Assembly (NCBI GenBank): GCA_030695285.1
Contig: JAUYTF010000243.1
Location: 1-10,826 of the forward strand
From: Eubacteriales bacterium
Lineage (GTDB): Bacteria; Bacillota; Clostridia; Christensenellales; CAG-138
Length of the DNA: 10,826 nucleotides
Direction: 5' to 3'
Positions 1 to 6,658 of the stretch are shown in pieces (positions within the stretch are counted from its first letter, which is position 1; each line of letters begins with the position of its first letter). A program made the position numbers and the translations under genes. Under the pieces are notes generated by a model that saw only the letters and a list, made by a program, of their open reading frames with translations, was not told the origin of the DNA and did no database searches.

Positions 1-1
1 G

Positions 2-787
2 ACGCTCTTTCTCAACAGCAAAAAAGCGGTCGTCAATGTGGATGACCCCTATTCCGGCCGGATTATGGAGGGGCTCACCATCCCCATTCTGACCTTTGGT
101 GTGCGCGACCGCGCAGACATCTCCGCTACGGATATCGACATCACGACGGACGGTGTTCGTTTTGACTTGCACACGCCGGAAGGCGAGGTTTTCATGAACC
201 TTGCAATCCCGGGGCTGTTTTCCGTGTTCAACGCGATGGGCGCGGTTGGCATGACGCTTGCCAGCGGCATGAAACTCAGCGCTGTCAAAGCGGGGCTGGA
301 GTCGCTCACGAGCGTTTCCGGCAGATTGGAGCCTGTAAAGACGAACCGGGACTTTTCGGTATTCGTCGACTACGCCCATACGCCGGACGCGCTGGAAAAC
401 GTGCTCAAGACGGTTCAGCAGTTTGCCAAAGGCCGCGTGATCTGCGTCTTTGGATGCGGCGGCGACAGAGACCGCGCCAAACGCCCGATCATGGGCGAGA
501 TCGCGGGCCGGTTTTCGGAGTTTGCGGTGATTACGAGCGACAATCCGCGCACGGAAGACCCGATGGCGATCATCGAGTCCATCGAGGAAGGCGTGAAACG
601 CAGCGGCACAAAGTACGCCGTAATTGAAAACCGGAAAGAAGCGATTCGTTACGCGCTCTCCGCCGCGCTGAGCGACGACGTGATCATGATCGCCGGAAAA
701 GGACACGAAAACTATCAGGAGATCAAAGGCACGAAGTATCACTTCGACGACAAAGAGATTGTAGAAGAGCTGCTCACGGAGCTGTAA
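2..787 (+). CDS. murE: MurE, UDP-MurNAc-tripeptide synthetase, 3' part only
   Basis: This is the C-terminal part of a Mur ligase. It adds the third amino acid, here most likely meso-diaminopimelate, to UDP-MurNAc-L-Ala-D-Glu in the cytoplasm with ATP. The frame is open to the left edge (first whole codon at 2), so the N-terminal domain and the ATP P-loop lie outside the window. The GTG at 38 is an internal Val codon, in the AVVNVDDPY stretch typical of MurE. Seen here are the DYAHTPD motif, the GCGGDRDRAKRP motif, the DNPR motif (539-550) that in this family marks meso-DAP rather than lysine specificity, and the late GKGHE motif. The gene ends in TAA and is followed at once by an intrinsic terminator. 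murF, which normally follows, is absent. Identification is firm; substrate specificity is inferred from DNPR. Confidence 0.95.
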   Translation, partial: TLFLNSKKAVVNVDDPYSGRIMEGLTIPILTFGVRDRADISATDIDITTDGVRFDLHTPEGEVFMNLAIPGLFSVFNAMGAVGMTLASGMKLSAVKAGLESLTSVSGRLEPVKTNRDFSVFVDYAHTPDALENVLKTVQQFAKGRVICVFGCGGDRDRAKRPIMGEIAGRFSEFAVITSDNPRTEDPMAIIESIEEGVKRSGTKYAVIENRKEAIRYALSAALSDDVIMIAGKGHENYQEIKGTKYHFDDKEIVEELLTEL

Positions 788-806
788 ACAACGGAACGGA
801 ATGCAT

Positions 807-853
807 CCCGCATCCGCGCGCGAGACTGACTTCGCCGGATGCGGGTTTTGTTT
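807..853 (+). terminator. Rho-independent terminator after murE
   Basis: A perfect 10-bp stem, CCCGCATCCG (807-816) with CGGATGCGGG (836-845), encloses a 19-nt loop and is followed by TTTTGTTT. It lies 19 nt after the murE stop and should end murE transcription. It therefore separates murE from the mraY-like gene, which are normally co-transcribed in dcw clusters. Confidence 0.88.
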
Positions 854-904
854 GCCCGGAGAGATATGAAAAAAAGCGACTGAGGCGGCGCTCTGATTTG
901 GGGA

Positions 905-934
905 TTGTCCAGTACTCGTCTTCGGGGGTATAAT
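905..934 (+). promoter_or_regulatory. Candidate sigma-A promoter for the mraY-like gene
   Basis: A perfect -10 box TATAAT (929-934) is preceded by TTGTCC (905-910), a 4/6 match to TTGACA, with an 18-bp spacer. The ATG at 941 starts 6 nt after the -10 box, so transcription would begin at or next to the A of the start codon and the mRNA would be leaderless or nearly so. No well-placed Shine-Dalgarno precedes this ATG: the G-run at 924-928 would be upstream of the transcription start. This is a sequence match only, with no transcription data. Confidence 0.6.
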
Positions 935-940
935 ACCAGT

Positions 941-1978
941 ATGCTGCAAATACTCATGACCGCGCTCACGGCGCTTGTGATCGTCCTGCTGCTTGGCCGG
1001 TTTGTGATCCCCATGCTCGCGCGGCTCAAGCCAGACCGGACGGAACGGGAAATCGTCCCCGAACCTCCGCCGCAACAGACGACCAAGAAAAAACAATTAC
1101 CCTCGCCAAAACCAAAAGCGCCAACCATGGGCGGCGTACTGGTGCTGCTTTCTGTCTCGATTGCGACGCTGATCTTTGGCCTAAACGGGATGGAGTTTGC
1201 GCTGCCTGTGCTTGTTGCGACGCTTGCGTTTGGCGTGCTTGGATTCGTGGATGATTTTATGCGCGTGCGCGATCCGGACGGAATCGGTCTGCGCGCAGCC
1301 GTAATGCTGGGGATTGAGCTTGTTATCGCGGGGATTATCGCCATCTGGGCTTACCGCTCGCCCCTGATTGGCTCGGCATTGTATCTGCCGATATCCGGCG
1401 GGGAATGGGAGATCGGCATTTGGTATGTCCCGCTTGTGATCGTAACGATTCTGGCGGAGGTGAACGCCGCGTATTTGAGCGAGGAGATGGACGGCCTGGT
1501 CACGAGCGTGAGCACGGTTTACGCGCTGGCGCTCATCGCGATTCTGGCAGCGCTGGCAAGCGTTGCCTATCAAGACGGAGAACTGCTGCTGGGGGATAAC
1601 CTTTCGGGCGGTATGATATTTGCGGCGGCAGTGGCTGGCGCGGGCGTCGGATTTTTGCGCTACAATACATATCCCGCGCGGGTGCAGGCCGGCTCCTCCG
1701 GCTCCTTTGCGTTTGGCGGCGCGGTTGCGATGCTGGCCATTCTCAGCCGTTCGCTGCTCCTTCTGCCGCTCATGAGCTTTTGCCTGCTGGCAAGCATCGG
1801 CTCCATCGTGCTGCAGGCGTTTAGCAGAACGCGCGAGGGCGGAAAGAAGCTCTTCCGCGCGGTGCCGATCCACCGGCACTTTGAGTTAACCGGGCATCCG
1901 GCACCGCAGATTACGAGCATGTATACCATACTCACCGTGGTGATCTGCGCGGTCTGCCTGCTGCCGTATTTTCGATAA
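941..1978 (+). CDS. Divergent MraY-like membrane phosphosugar transferase
   Basis: The protein is a 345-residue polytopic membrane protein of the MraY/WecA prenyl-phosphate glycosyl-1-phosphate transferase family. MraY makes lipid I from UDP-MurNAc-pentapeptide and undecaprenyl phosphate. Family marks present are KAPTMGG (about 59-65), GFVDD (101-105; the DD pair), GFLRYNTYPA (about 237-246) and PIHRHFEL (309-316). Several key positions differ. NLTDGLDGL is YLSEEMDGL (178-186), MGDxGS is AGSSGS (250-255) so the third catalytic Asp is Ser252, HHH is HRH (311-313), and the GWxE after it is GHPA. A Lys/Pro-rich stretch (about 31-60) replaces the usual first cytosolic loop. The ATG at 941 fits the family N-terminus; the upstream in-frame TTG (905) falls in the -35 box. 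It may be a working divergent MraY, a relative with another role, or a decaying copy. Confidence 0.82.
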   Translation: MLQILMTALTALVIVLLLGRFVIPMLARLKPDRTEREIVPEPPPQQTTKKKQLPSPKPKAPTMGGVLVLLSVSIATLIFGLNGMEFALPVLVATLAFGVLGFVDDFMRVRDPDGIGLRAAVMLGIELVIAGIIAIWAYRSPLIGSALYLPISGGEWEIGIWYVPLVIVTILAEVNAAYLSEEMDGLVTSVSTVYALALIAILAALASVAYQDGELLLGDNLSGGMIFAAAVAGAGVGFLRYNTYPARVQAGSSGSFAFGGAVAMLAILSRSLLLLPLMSFCLLASIGSIVLQAFSRTREGGKKLFRAVPIHRHFELTGHPAPQITSMYTILTVVICAVCLLPYFR

Positions 1979-2065
1979 TCATATTCTCATTTTGTAAATC
2001 GACTGACTTGATCTGACGCACTGCGCGAACGCGTGTAGGCGTACTTTTCCGGAGGCAATGGAAGC

Positions 2066-3418
2066 ATGGAACAACGCAAAAAAGCGCTCATCGTCGGCAT
2101 GGCAAAAAGCGGCGTCGGCGCGGCAAAACTACTCAGCGCAACGGGCTGGGATGTGATCATCAGCGATAAAAAAAGCGAGATAGAGGGACTGGATTGCGCG
2201 CTGAGCGGCGTAAGCGTCTCCTGGCGGCTCGGCGAAGACCCGCAGACGCTGTTTGACGGCGTTTCGCTCATCGTCATCAGCCCGATCATTCCTATGACGG
2301 TGCCCTTCGTTGGCGCTGCGCAGGCGCGCGGCATCGAGGTCATCAGCGAAATCGAGCTGGGGTATCGCTACAGCCGCGCGGAGTTCGTTTGCATCACCGG
2401 CACAAACGGAAAGACGACCTGCACCGCGCTGACGGGCGAGATCTTCAAAAACGGCGGGCGGCATACGTTTGTGCTCGGCAACATCGGCGTGCCGATCACC
2501 GAGCATGCGCTGGAGACACGCGAGGGCGACGTGGTGGTCGCCGAAACCGCGGGATTGCAACTGGAAGGCAATGTGCGCTTTCACGCGCGCGCGGCAGGTG
2601 TATGCAATATCACGGAAGATCACTTGGACCACTTTGGCACGATGGAGCGGTATATCGCCGCCAAGTGCAAGATATTCGACCACCAGACGGCAAATGACAT
2701 CGCGGTGCTCAACTACGACGACGCGGTGGTGCGCGACATGGCGCGCTTAACACCCGCGCGTGTCTACTATTTCTCGCGCAAAAGCGAGGTGCCGCGCGGG
2801 TTGTTTCTGCGCGGTGAAACGGTCATCTATCGCGATGAAGACGGCGAAAGCGAGCTGATTCGCGCAGACGAGATCAAGATTCCCGGCGGGCATAATCTCG
2901 AGAACGCAATGCTCAGCGCGCTGCTTGCGCTCGGCATGGGCATATCTGCAGATGCGGTGCGCGAGACGCTGCGGGTTTTTCCCGGCGTGGAGCATCGCAT
3001 TGAGTTCGTGCGTGAGTTCGATGGCGTGCGCTACATCAACGATTCCAAGGGAACAAACCCGGACTCGACCATCAAGGCGATCCAGGCGATGACGCGGCCG
3101 ACGGTGCTCCTTCTCGGCGGTTTTGACAAGCATAACGATTTTCACGAGCTGTTTGAGCAGTTTCGCGGCAGCAAGCTCAAGGCGATTGTCGTGCTCGGCG
3201 AAACCAAGCAGAAAATTCTGGATACCGCGCGGGACACGGGCTATCTTGGTTACTGCCACGCGACGGGTACATTTGAAGACGCGGTTTCCTGCGCGCGTGT
3301 GCTCGCCGCTCCCGGCGACGCGGTGCTGCTCTCGCCTGCCTGCGCAAGCTGGGATATGTTTGACAACTTCGAGCAGCGTGGCAGTGTGTTTAAAGAGATC
3401 GTCCATCGGTTTGAGTGA
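2066..3418 (+). CDS. murD: MurD, UDP-MurNAc-L-alanine:D-glutamate ligase
   Basis: This is a full-length (450 aa) cytoplasmic Mur ligase that adds D-glutamate to UDP-MurNAc-L-Ala with ATP. It has an N-terminal Rossmann-like domain starting VGMAKSGVGAAK, the P-loop TGTNGKTT (111-118; Lys116), NITEDHLDHFG (181-191), and Lys200 in AAKCKIF at the place of the carbamylated lysine. Further on are HNLEN (276-280), INDSKGTNPD (324-333) and SPACASWDMFDNFEQRG (423-439). The usual E-x-SSFQLE is ETAGLQLE (160-167): the Mg-binding Glu160 remains but the Ser-Ser-Phe changes to Ala-Gly-Leu. A GGAGG lies 10 nt before the ATG. It follows the mraY-like gene by 87 nt, with no clear terminator or promoter in the gap. 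No ftsW or murG follows; the next gene converges on it. Confidence 0.96.
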   Translation: MEQRKKALIVGMAKSGVGAAKLLSATGWDVIISDKKSEIEGLDCALSGVSVSWRLGEDPQTLFDGVSLIVISPIIPMTVPFVGAAQARGIEVISEIELGYRYSRAEFVCITGTNGKTTCTALTGEIFKNGGRHTFVLGNIGVPITEHALETREGDVVVAETAGLQLEGNVRFHARAAGVCNITEDHLDHFGTMERYIAAKCKIFDHQTANDIAVLNYDDAVVRDMARLTPARVYYFSRKSEVPRGLFLRGETVIYRDEDGESELIRADEIKIPGGHNLENAMLSALLALGMGISADAVRETLRVFPGVEHRIEFVREFDGVRYINDSKGTNPDSTIKAIQAMTRPTVLLLGGFDKHNDFHELFEQFRGSKLKAIVVLGETKQKILDTARDTGYLGYCHATGTFEDAVSCARVLAAPGDAVLLSPACASWDMFDNFEQRGSVFKEIVHRFE

Positions 3419-3476
3419 CATTATAAAAACGCGGCTCAGCGGGTTGCGAGTCATTCTCGAGCTTCCTGAAGCAATC

Positions 3477-3496
3477 AAAAAACAGAGAAAATCTCT
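3477..3496 (-). terminator. Weak Rho-independent terminator after the sensor kinase
   Basis: On the - strand an AGAGA/TCTCT stem (5 bp, loop TTT) is followed by G and six T residues. It lies about 84 nt beyond the kinase stop codon in the AT-richer 161-nt gap between convergent murD and the kinase. The stem is short and has little GC, so efficiency is doubtful. No comparable + strand terminator for murD was found in the gap. Confidence 0.45.
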
Positions 3497-3579
3497 CGGA
3501 GTTAATCTAAAATATTCCGAAGAAATATCGAGCAAATATCAGCAGAGTCTTGCGGATAGCAAGATTGAGCATTCCCGCG

Positions 3580-4977
3580 TCAGCGGCCTTTGGGGAGCGA
3601 GAGCATAAACTCGCTTCCTGCGCCAACAACGCTGCTCACGCGGATATCCCCGCCGTGAGCTCTTGCAATCGCAAGCGCAATGGCAAGACCGATGCCGCTG
3701 CCGCCGGTTTCGCGGCTCCGGGAGGGGTCTGCGCGATAAAACCGCTCAAAGATATACGGCAAGTCTTCCGCTGCGATGCCGCAGCCGGAATCACGCACGA
3801 AGAGGATCGCCCGATCCGCTTCGTTTTTTGTTTCCAGCGCAATACTGCCGCCGGCGGGGGTGAATTTCAGCCCGTTATGCAATAGATTGATGATGATCTG
3901 TCCGATCTTATCCCGATCAGCCAGCACTGGCGCCGTCGCACCGAAACACGATAGAGAGACGTTCTTTTGCCTTGCCGCGCTCTCAAAATTGCATACCGCC
4001 TGCGTGGCGAGCTGATGCAGATCGAGCGGTTCGCAATTGAGCACGAGCGCGTCAGACTCATAGCGCGAGAGCGCGCCAAGCTCATCCACGAGCTTGTTGA
4101 GGCGCAAAATCTCCTCGCGGCAGCTTGAGAGGTGCGCCTCGTTTGGCGCCCAAATGCCGTCCAGCATAGCCTCAACCGTGCTTTGCAGCGTCGTGAGCGG
4201 CGTGCGCAGCTCGTGCGCAACATCCGCCGTCAATCGTTTTCTCAAGAGCTCCTGCCGCTCCAGCGTGTCGGCGAGGCTGTTGACTGCATCCGAGAGCGCG
4301 GTGAGTTCCGCGGTGCTCTCGTTGGCCGTGAGGCGTTCACCATAGTCTCCTGCCGCAATCTGGCCGGCTGCATGGATGACATCCGAAATCGGTTTTGCGA
4401 GTCTTCGCGCAAGATATGCGCCGAGCACAACACAAGCTGCCAGCGAAACAGCACCCGCGATGAGCAGTAGGCGGTTGAGCGCGCTTAAAAACTGCAGGTC
4501 TGTATCGCTGAAGTAAAACGGGCCATAATAGCCGATGGAGATAGTGCCGACCATCTGCCCGTTTGCGATGGCGGGATAGCTTTTCTCCTCATAGCCGCCC
4601 TGAAAGTTAGACTGAAAGGACTGCATATTTTGCGCCATGTTTTCAAGAATCAGCAGACACATGCCGTTGTTATGCACCTGCGCGTCCCAAAGCACGGTGC
4701 CATTCTCGTCCTCAACGCGCAGAATGAGGCCGTTTGCGAGCAGGCTCATGCCCGTTCCATCCAAGCTCGCCATATTCCAGCGCCCGCCGGAATGGACGTA
4801 GAGATCCGTCACCTGATCAACGGTATCGGATATCGTTTGATTCAGCCGATTGACGGTATAGTCTTCAAACTGCTTGCCGAAAAAAACATTGGCAAACAGG
4901 CCGACGAGCGCGAGGGATAACAGCGCGATCATCAGAAAAGCGAGCGTGAGTTTGATGCGTAAGGACATCGGTTTCAT
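3580..4977 (-). CDS. Membrane sensor histidine kinase, BaeS-like (HAMP-HisKA-HATPase)
   Basis: This 465-residue protein is a classical transmembrane sensor kinase that autophosphorylates on His and passes phosphate to the adjacent regulator. Order: TM1 about 9-31, external sensor region about 32-165, TM2 about 168-190, HAMP linker about 190-243, HisKA with ADVAHELRTP (251-260, phospho-acceptor His255), N-box IIINLLHNGLKFTP (361-374; Asn364 and Asn368), G1 DSGCG (396-400), F-box YIFERFYRADPS and G2 GGSGIGLAIA (425-434). All catalytic boxes are intact. The external region holds several Met and two His (H62, M69, M77, H102, M106, M114, M118), which could bind metal, but this is only suggestive. 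GGAGGAG lies 5 nt before the ATG, which overlaps the regulator stop as ATGA, so the two are translationally coupled. Being downstream of copper genes suggests a copper or envelope-stress signal; this is inference. Confidence 0.93.
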   Translation of the reverse strand: MKPMSLRIKLTLAFLMIALLSLALVGLFANVFFGKQFEDYTVNRLNQTISDTVDQVTDLYVHSGGRWNMASLDGTGMSLLANGLILRVEDENGTVLWDAQVHNNGMCLLILENMAQNMQSFQSNFQGGYEEKSYPAIANGQMVGTISIGYYGPFYFSDTDLQFLSALNRLLLIAGAVSLAACVVLGAYLARRLAKPISDVIHAAGQIAAGDYGERLTANESTAELTALSDAVNSLADTLERQELLRKRLTADVAHELRTPLTTLQSTVEAMLDGIWAPNEAHLSSCREEILRLNKLVDELGALSRYESDALVLNCEPLDLHQLATQAVCNFESAARQKNVSLSCFGATAPVLADRDKIGQIIINLLHNGLKFTPAGGSIALETKNEADRAILFVRDSGCGIAAEDLPYIFERFYRADPSRSRETGGSGIGLAIALAIARAHGGDIRVSSVVGAGSEFMLSLPKGR

Positions 4978-5669
4978 GTTTCTCCTCCGCCGAAGCGGTA
5001 ACCCACGCCGTGTACGGTAATGAGATAGCGCGGCTGTTTCAAGTCCGACTCAATCTTCTGCCGGAGGTTTTTGATGTGGGTATCGATCACGCGATCATAC
5101 CCCTCATAATCATCCCGCAGTGCCAAATAAATCAGCTCATCGCGCGTGAAGGTTCGGCCCGGATGAGACGCAAGCGCAAGCAGCAGGCTGTATTCGCTCG
5201 GCGTTAGCGTCACCTCCTCGCCGTCGCGATAGACCATTCGTGCGGCGGTGTCTAGCACGAGCCGTCCGCCGCCGAACCGAAGCGCTACGGGTTGCAATGC
5301 TGCTGCGCGGCGGAGCACGGCGTGCACGCGCGCGACCACCTGCCGCGGGCTAAACGGCTTTATCACATAATCGTCCGCGCCGATGGCGAGGCCGCCGAGG
5401 ATGGATGCTTCCTCCGTCTTTGCCGTGAGCATGATCACGGGCGTGTTGCCGCGCGCGCGGATTTCGCGGCAGACATCCTCGCCGGAACGCTTTGGCAGCA
5501 TGAGGTCGAGCAGCACAAGCGCGGGGGAGAGCAGCGCATGCAGCCGCAGCGCTTCCTCGCCGTCGGCAGCGCAGACAACGGAGAACCCCTCCCGTTCCAG
5601 ATAGGATTTGAGCACATCGGCGATCTTTTGCTCGTCTTCTACGACGAGTATGGTTTCTTTTGCTGTCAT
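4974..5669 (-). CDS. OmpR/PhoB-family response regulator
   Basis: This 231-residue DNA-binding response regulator is the partner of the kinase that overlaps its stop codon. The receiver domain (about 5-120) has the acidic pair Glu11/Asp12, phospho-acceptor Asp55 in LLDLMLP, Thr82 and Lys104 in IKPF. The C-terminal winged helix (about 135-229) has the typical LTPSEYSLLLALASHPG, VIDTHIKNLRQKIE and YLITVHGVGYRF stretches. I chose the ATG at 5669 over one 30 nt upstream because MTAKETILVVEDE is the usual domain start and AGGAG sits 4 nt before it; the upstream extension would run through a terminator-like hairpin. Targets cannot be read from the sequence. The copper genes upstream on the same strand are candidates. 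Confidence 0.94.
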   Translation of the reverse strand: MTAKETILVVEDEQKIADVLKSYLEREGFSVVCAADGEEALRLHALLSPALVLLDLMLPKRSGEDVCREIRARGNTPVIMLTAKTEEASILGGLAIGADDYVIKPFSPRQVVARVHAVLRRAAALQPVALRFGGGRLVLDTAARMVYRDGEEVTLTPSEYSLLLALASHPGRTFTRDELIYLALRDDYEGYDRVIDTHIKNLRQKIESDLKQPRYLITVHGVGYRFGGGET

Positions 5670-5680
5670 ATGACTCCTCG

Positions 5681-5730
5681 AAAAACGCGGTTTAAACATC
5701 TGCTCTGATTCAGCATACGCCCAAACCGCG
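5681..5730 (-). terminator. Hairpin plus T-run between lipoprotein and regulator genes
   Basis: On the - strand CGCGGTTT (5730-5723) pairs perfectly with AAACCGCG (5693-5686), followed by TTTTT (5685-5681) and then immediately by the regulator's ribosome binding site. The 29-nt loop can form a small inner TGCT/AGCA pairing. This is terminator-shaped and sits in the 73-nt gap after the lipoprotein stop. It would end or reduce readthrough from the lipoprotein gene into the two-component genes. Confidence 0.7.
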
Positions 5731-5742
5731 CCAAAGACAACA

Positions 5743-6399
5743 TTACGATTCGAGGGAATACGGCTTTAGCAGTACGTCGAAGTCCTTGCCTGCGTCATCC
5801 TGCATGGTCATGAAGACCCAGCCGTCGATGTTTTGCACGTCGATGCCAAGATCGGCAAGCGGTTGTGCCGCGAGGATAAAGACGAGATCCTTATCGTTTT
5901 TGGTGTGATCTTTTGCCCATTCGATCTTTCCTGCGGGGAGCGCGATGCCGTAGTGATCGAGCGCCGCGTGATAGCTCAAAACGGTGCGCTCGGCCTTCAC
6001 GCTCTCAAAAAGTGCATCGGTCAGCGTGGCTTTTGCGCCAGTGCCTGCGCCAAAGTCGGCGACAAGGTAGAGGAAAGCGCTATCCGCGCGATAACCCTCG
6101 CCGAGCGCGGAGGGGTCAAGCCCCGCATCCACAAACGGCTGGAGCGGCGTCTGGAGGACGAGGTCCTCCGCGCCGGTCAGGCTGTAATCATGGCTGACCT
6201 TCAATGTCGTCTCCCCGTCTGCGGTGAGATGGAAATAGCCGTCTTGGACAGTGTTATCCGTAACCAGGTACGGGAACGCTTCGATTATCGTATTCAAAGA
6301 CGCGGGGCTGTCCCGCAGGATAACATCAAACGATGTGCAGCCGGTGAGCAGTGCCACCGCAAGCGCAAACGCGATCGTAAGAGTGATGCTTTTTTTCAT
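5743..6399 (-). CDS. Putative lipoprotein of unknown family
   Basis: This 218-residue protein has a clear lipoprotein signal: MKKS, a hydrophobic stretch and the lipobox LTGC (18-21) with Cys21 as the lipidated residue. The mature part (about 198 aa) is predicted to be anchored on the outer face of the membrane. I do not recognise the family. The rest is soluble-looking, moderately acidic, with no Cys or Met/His cluster beyond the lipobox Cys, and ends LLKPYSLES. AGAAAGGA lies about 10 nt before the ATG; this site looks like a degenerate end unit of the adjoining 17-bp repeat array. It sits between copA and a two-component system, so a role as an accessory to envelope sensing or metal handling is possible. 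Nothing in the sequence proves this. Confidence 0.8.
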   Translation of the reverse strand: MKKSITLTIAFALAVALLTGCTSFDVILRDSPASLNTIIEAFPYLVTDNTVQDGYFHLTADGETTLKVSHDYSLTGAEDLVLQTPLQPFVDAGLDPSALGEGYRADSAFLYLVADFGAGTGAKATLTDALFESVKAERTVLSYHAALDHYGIALPAGKIEWAKDHTKNDKDLVFILAAQPLADLGIDVQNIDGWVFMTMQDDAGKDFDVLLKPYSLES

Positions 6400-6422
6400 A
6401 GTGGGAACGTCCTTTCTGGTGA

Positions 6423-6658
6423 TTTGTCTTTCGGGGGTATTTGTCTTTCGGGGGTATTTGTCTTTCGGGGGTATTTTTCTTTCGAGACTATTTGTCTTTC
6501 GAGACTATTTGTCTTTCGGGGATATTTGTCTTTCGAGACTATTTGTCTTTCGGGGGTATTTTTCTTTCGAGACTATTTGTCTTTCGGGGATATTTGTCTT
6601 TCGGGGTTATTTGTCTTTTGGGTATTTGTCTTTCGGGGTTATTTGACTTTTTGGGTTA
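6423..6658. repeat. 17-bp tandem repeat array (14 units) between copA and lipoprotein gene
   Basis: There are fourteen head-to-tail units with no spacers. Thirteen are 17 bp and one (6610-6624) is 15 bp. The consensus on the + strand is TTTGTCTTTCGGGGGTA. Variants fall into classes: ending CGGGGGTA (6423, 6440, 6457, 6542), CGAGACTA (6474, 6491, 6525, 6559), CGGGGATA (6508, 6576) and CGGGGTTA (6593, 6625), plus a diverged TTTGACTTTTTGGGTTA at 6642. Units starting at 6474 and 6559 share a G-to-T change (TTTTTC). The pattern of variants suggests block duplication (GGGGGTA then TTTTTC..GAGACTA occurs twice). The array runs from the copA stop codon to the lipoprotein ribosome binding site and is more AT-rich than its surroundings. 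The + strand reading frames through it are repeat artefacts. Confidence 0.96.

Noticed and set aside
866..883. Minigene ATG-AAA-AAA-AGC-GAC-TGA with a GGAG upstream, before the mraY-like gene
   Set aside because: Five codons with no attenuator structure around it; it lies between a terminator and the mraY promoter and so is probably not transcribed. Likely chance.
905..940. TTG start extending the MraY-like protein by 12 residues
   Set aside because: It coincides with the -35 box, lacks a spaced ribosome binding site, and the extra residues are unlike the family N-terminus.
1181..1879. - strand reading frame inside the mraY-like gene
   Set aside because: Arg/His/Gln-rich low-quality peptide typical of an antisense shadow in GC-rich DNA; the + strand frame has clear family motifs.
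2129..2683. - strand reading frame opposite murD
   Set aside because: Shadow of murD, with no ribosome binding site or recognisable domain.
3411..3608. Small + strand reading frame after murD (TTG start)
   Set aside because: It has no ribosome binding site, overlaps the ends of murD and the kinase, and has no recognisable family. The AT-rich composition leaves a decayed fragment possible, but I cannot support a gene.
6423..6658. Repeat array as a CRISPR
   Set aside because: Units are contiguous with no unique spacers, are only 17 bp, and no cas genes are present.
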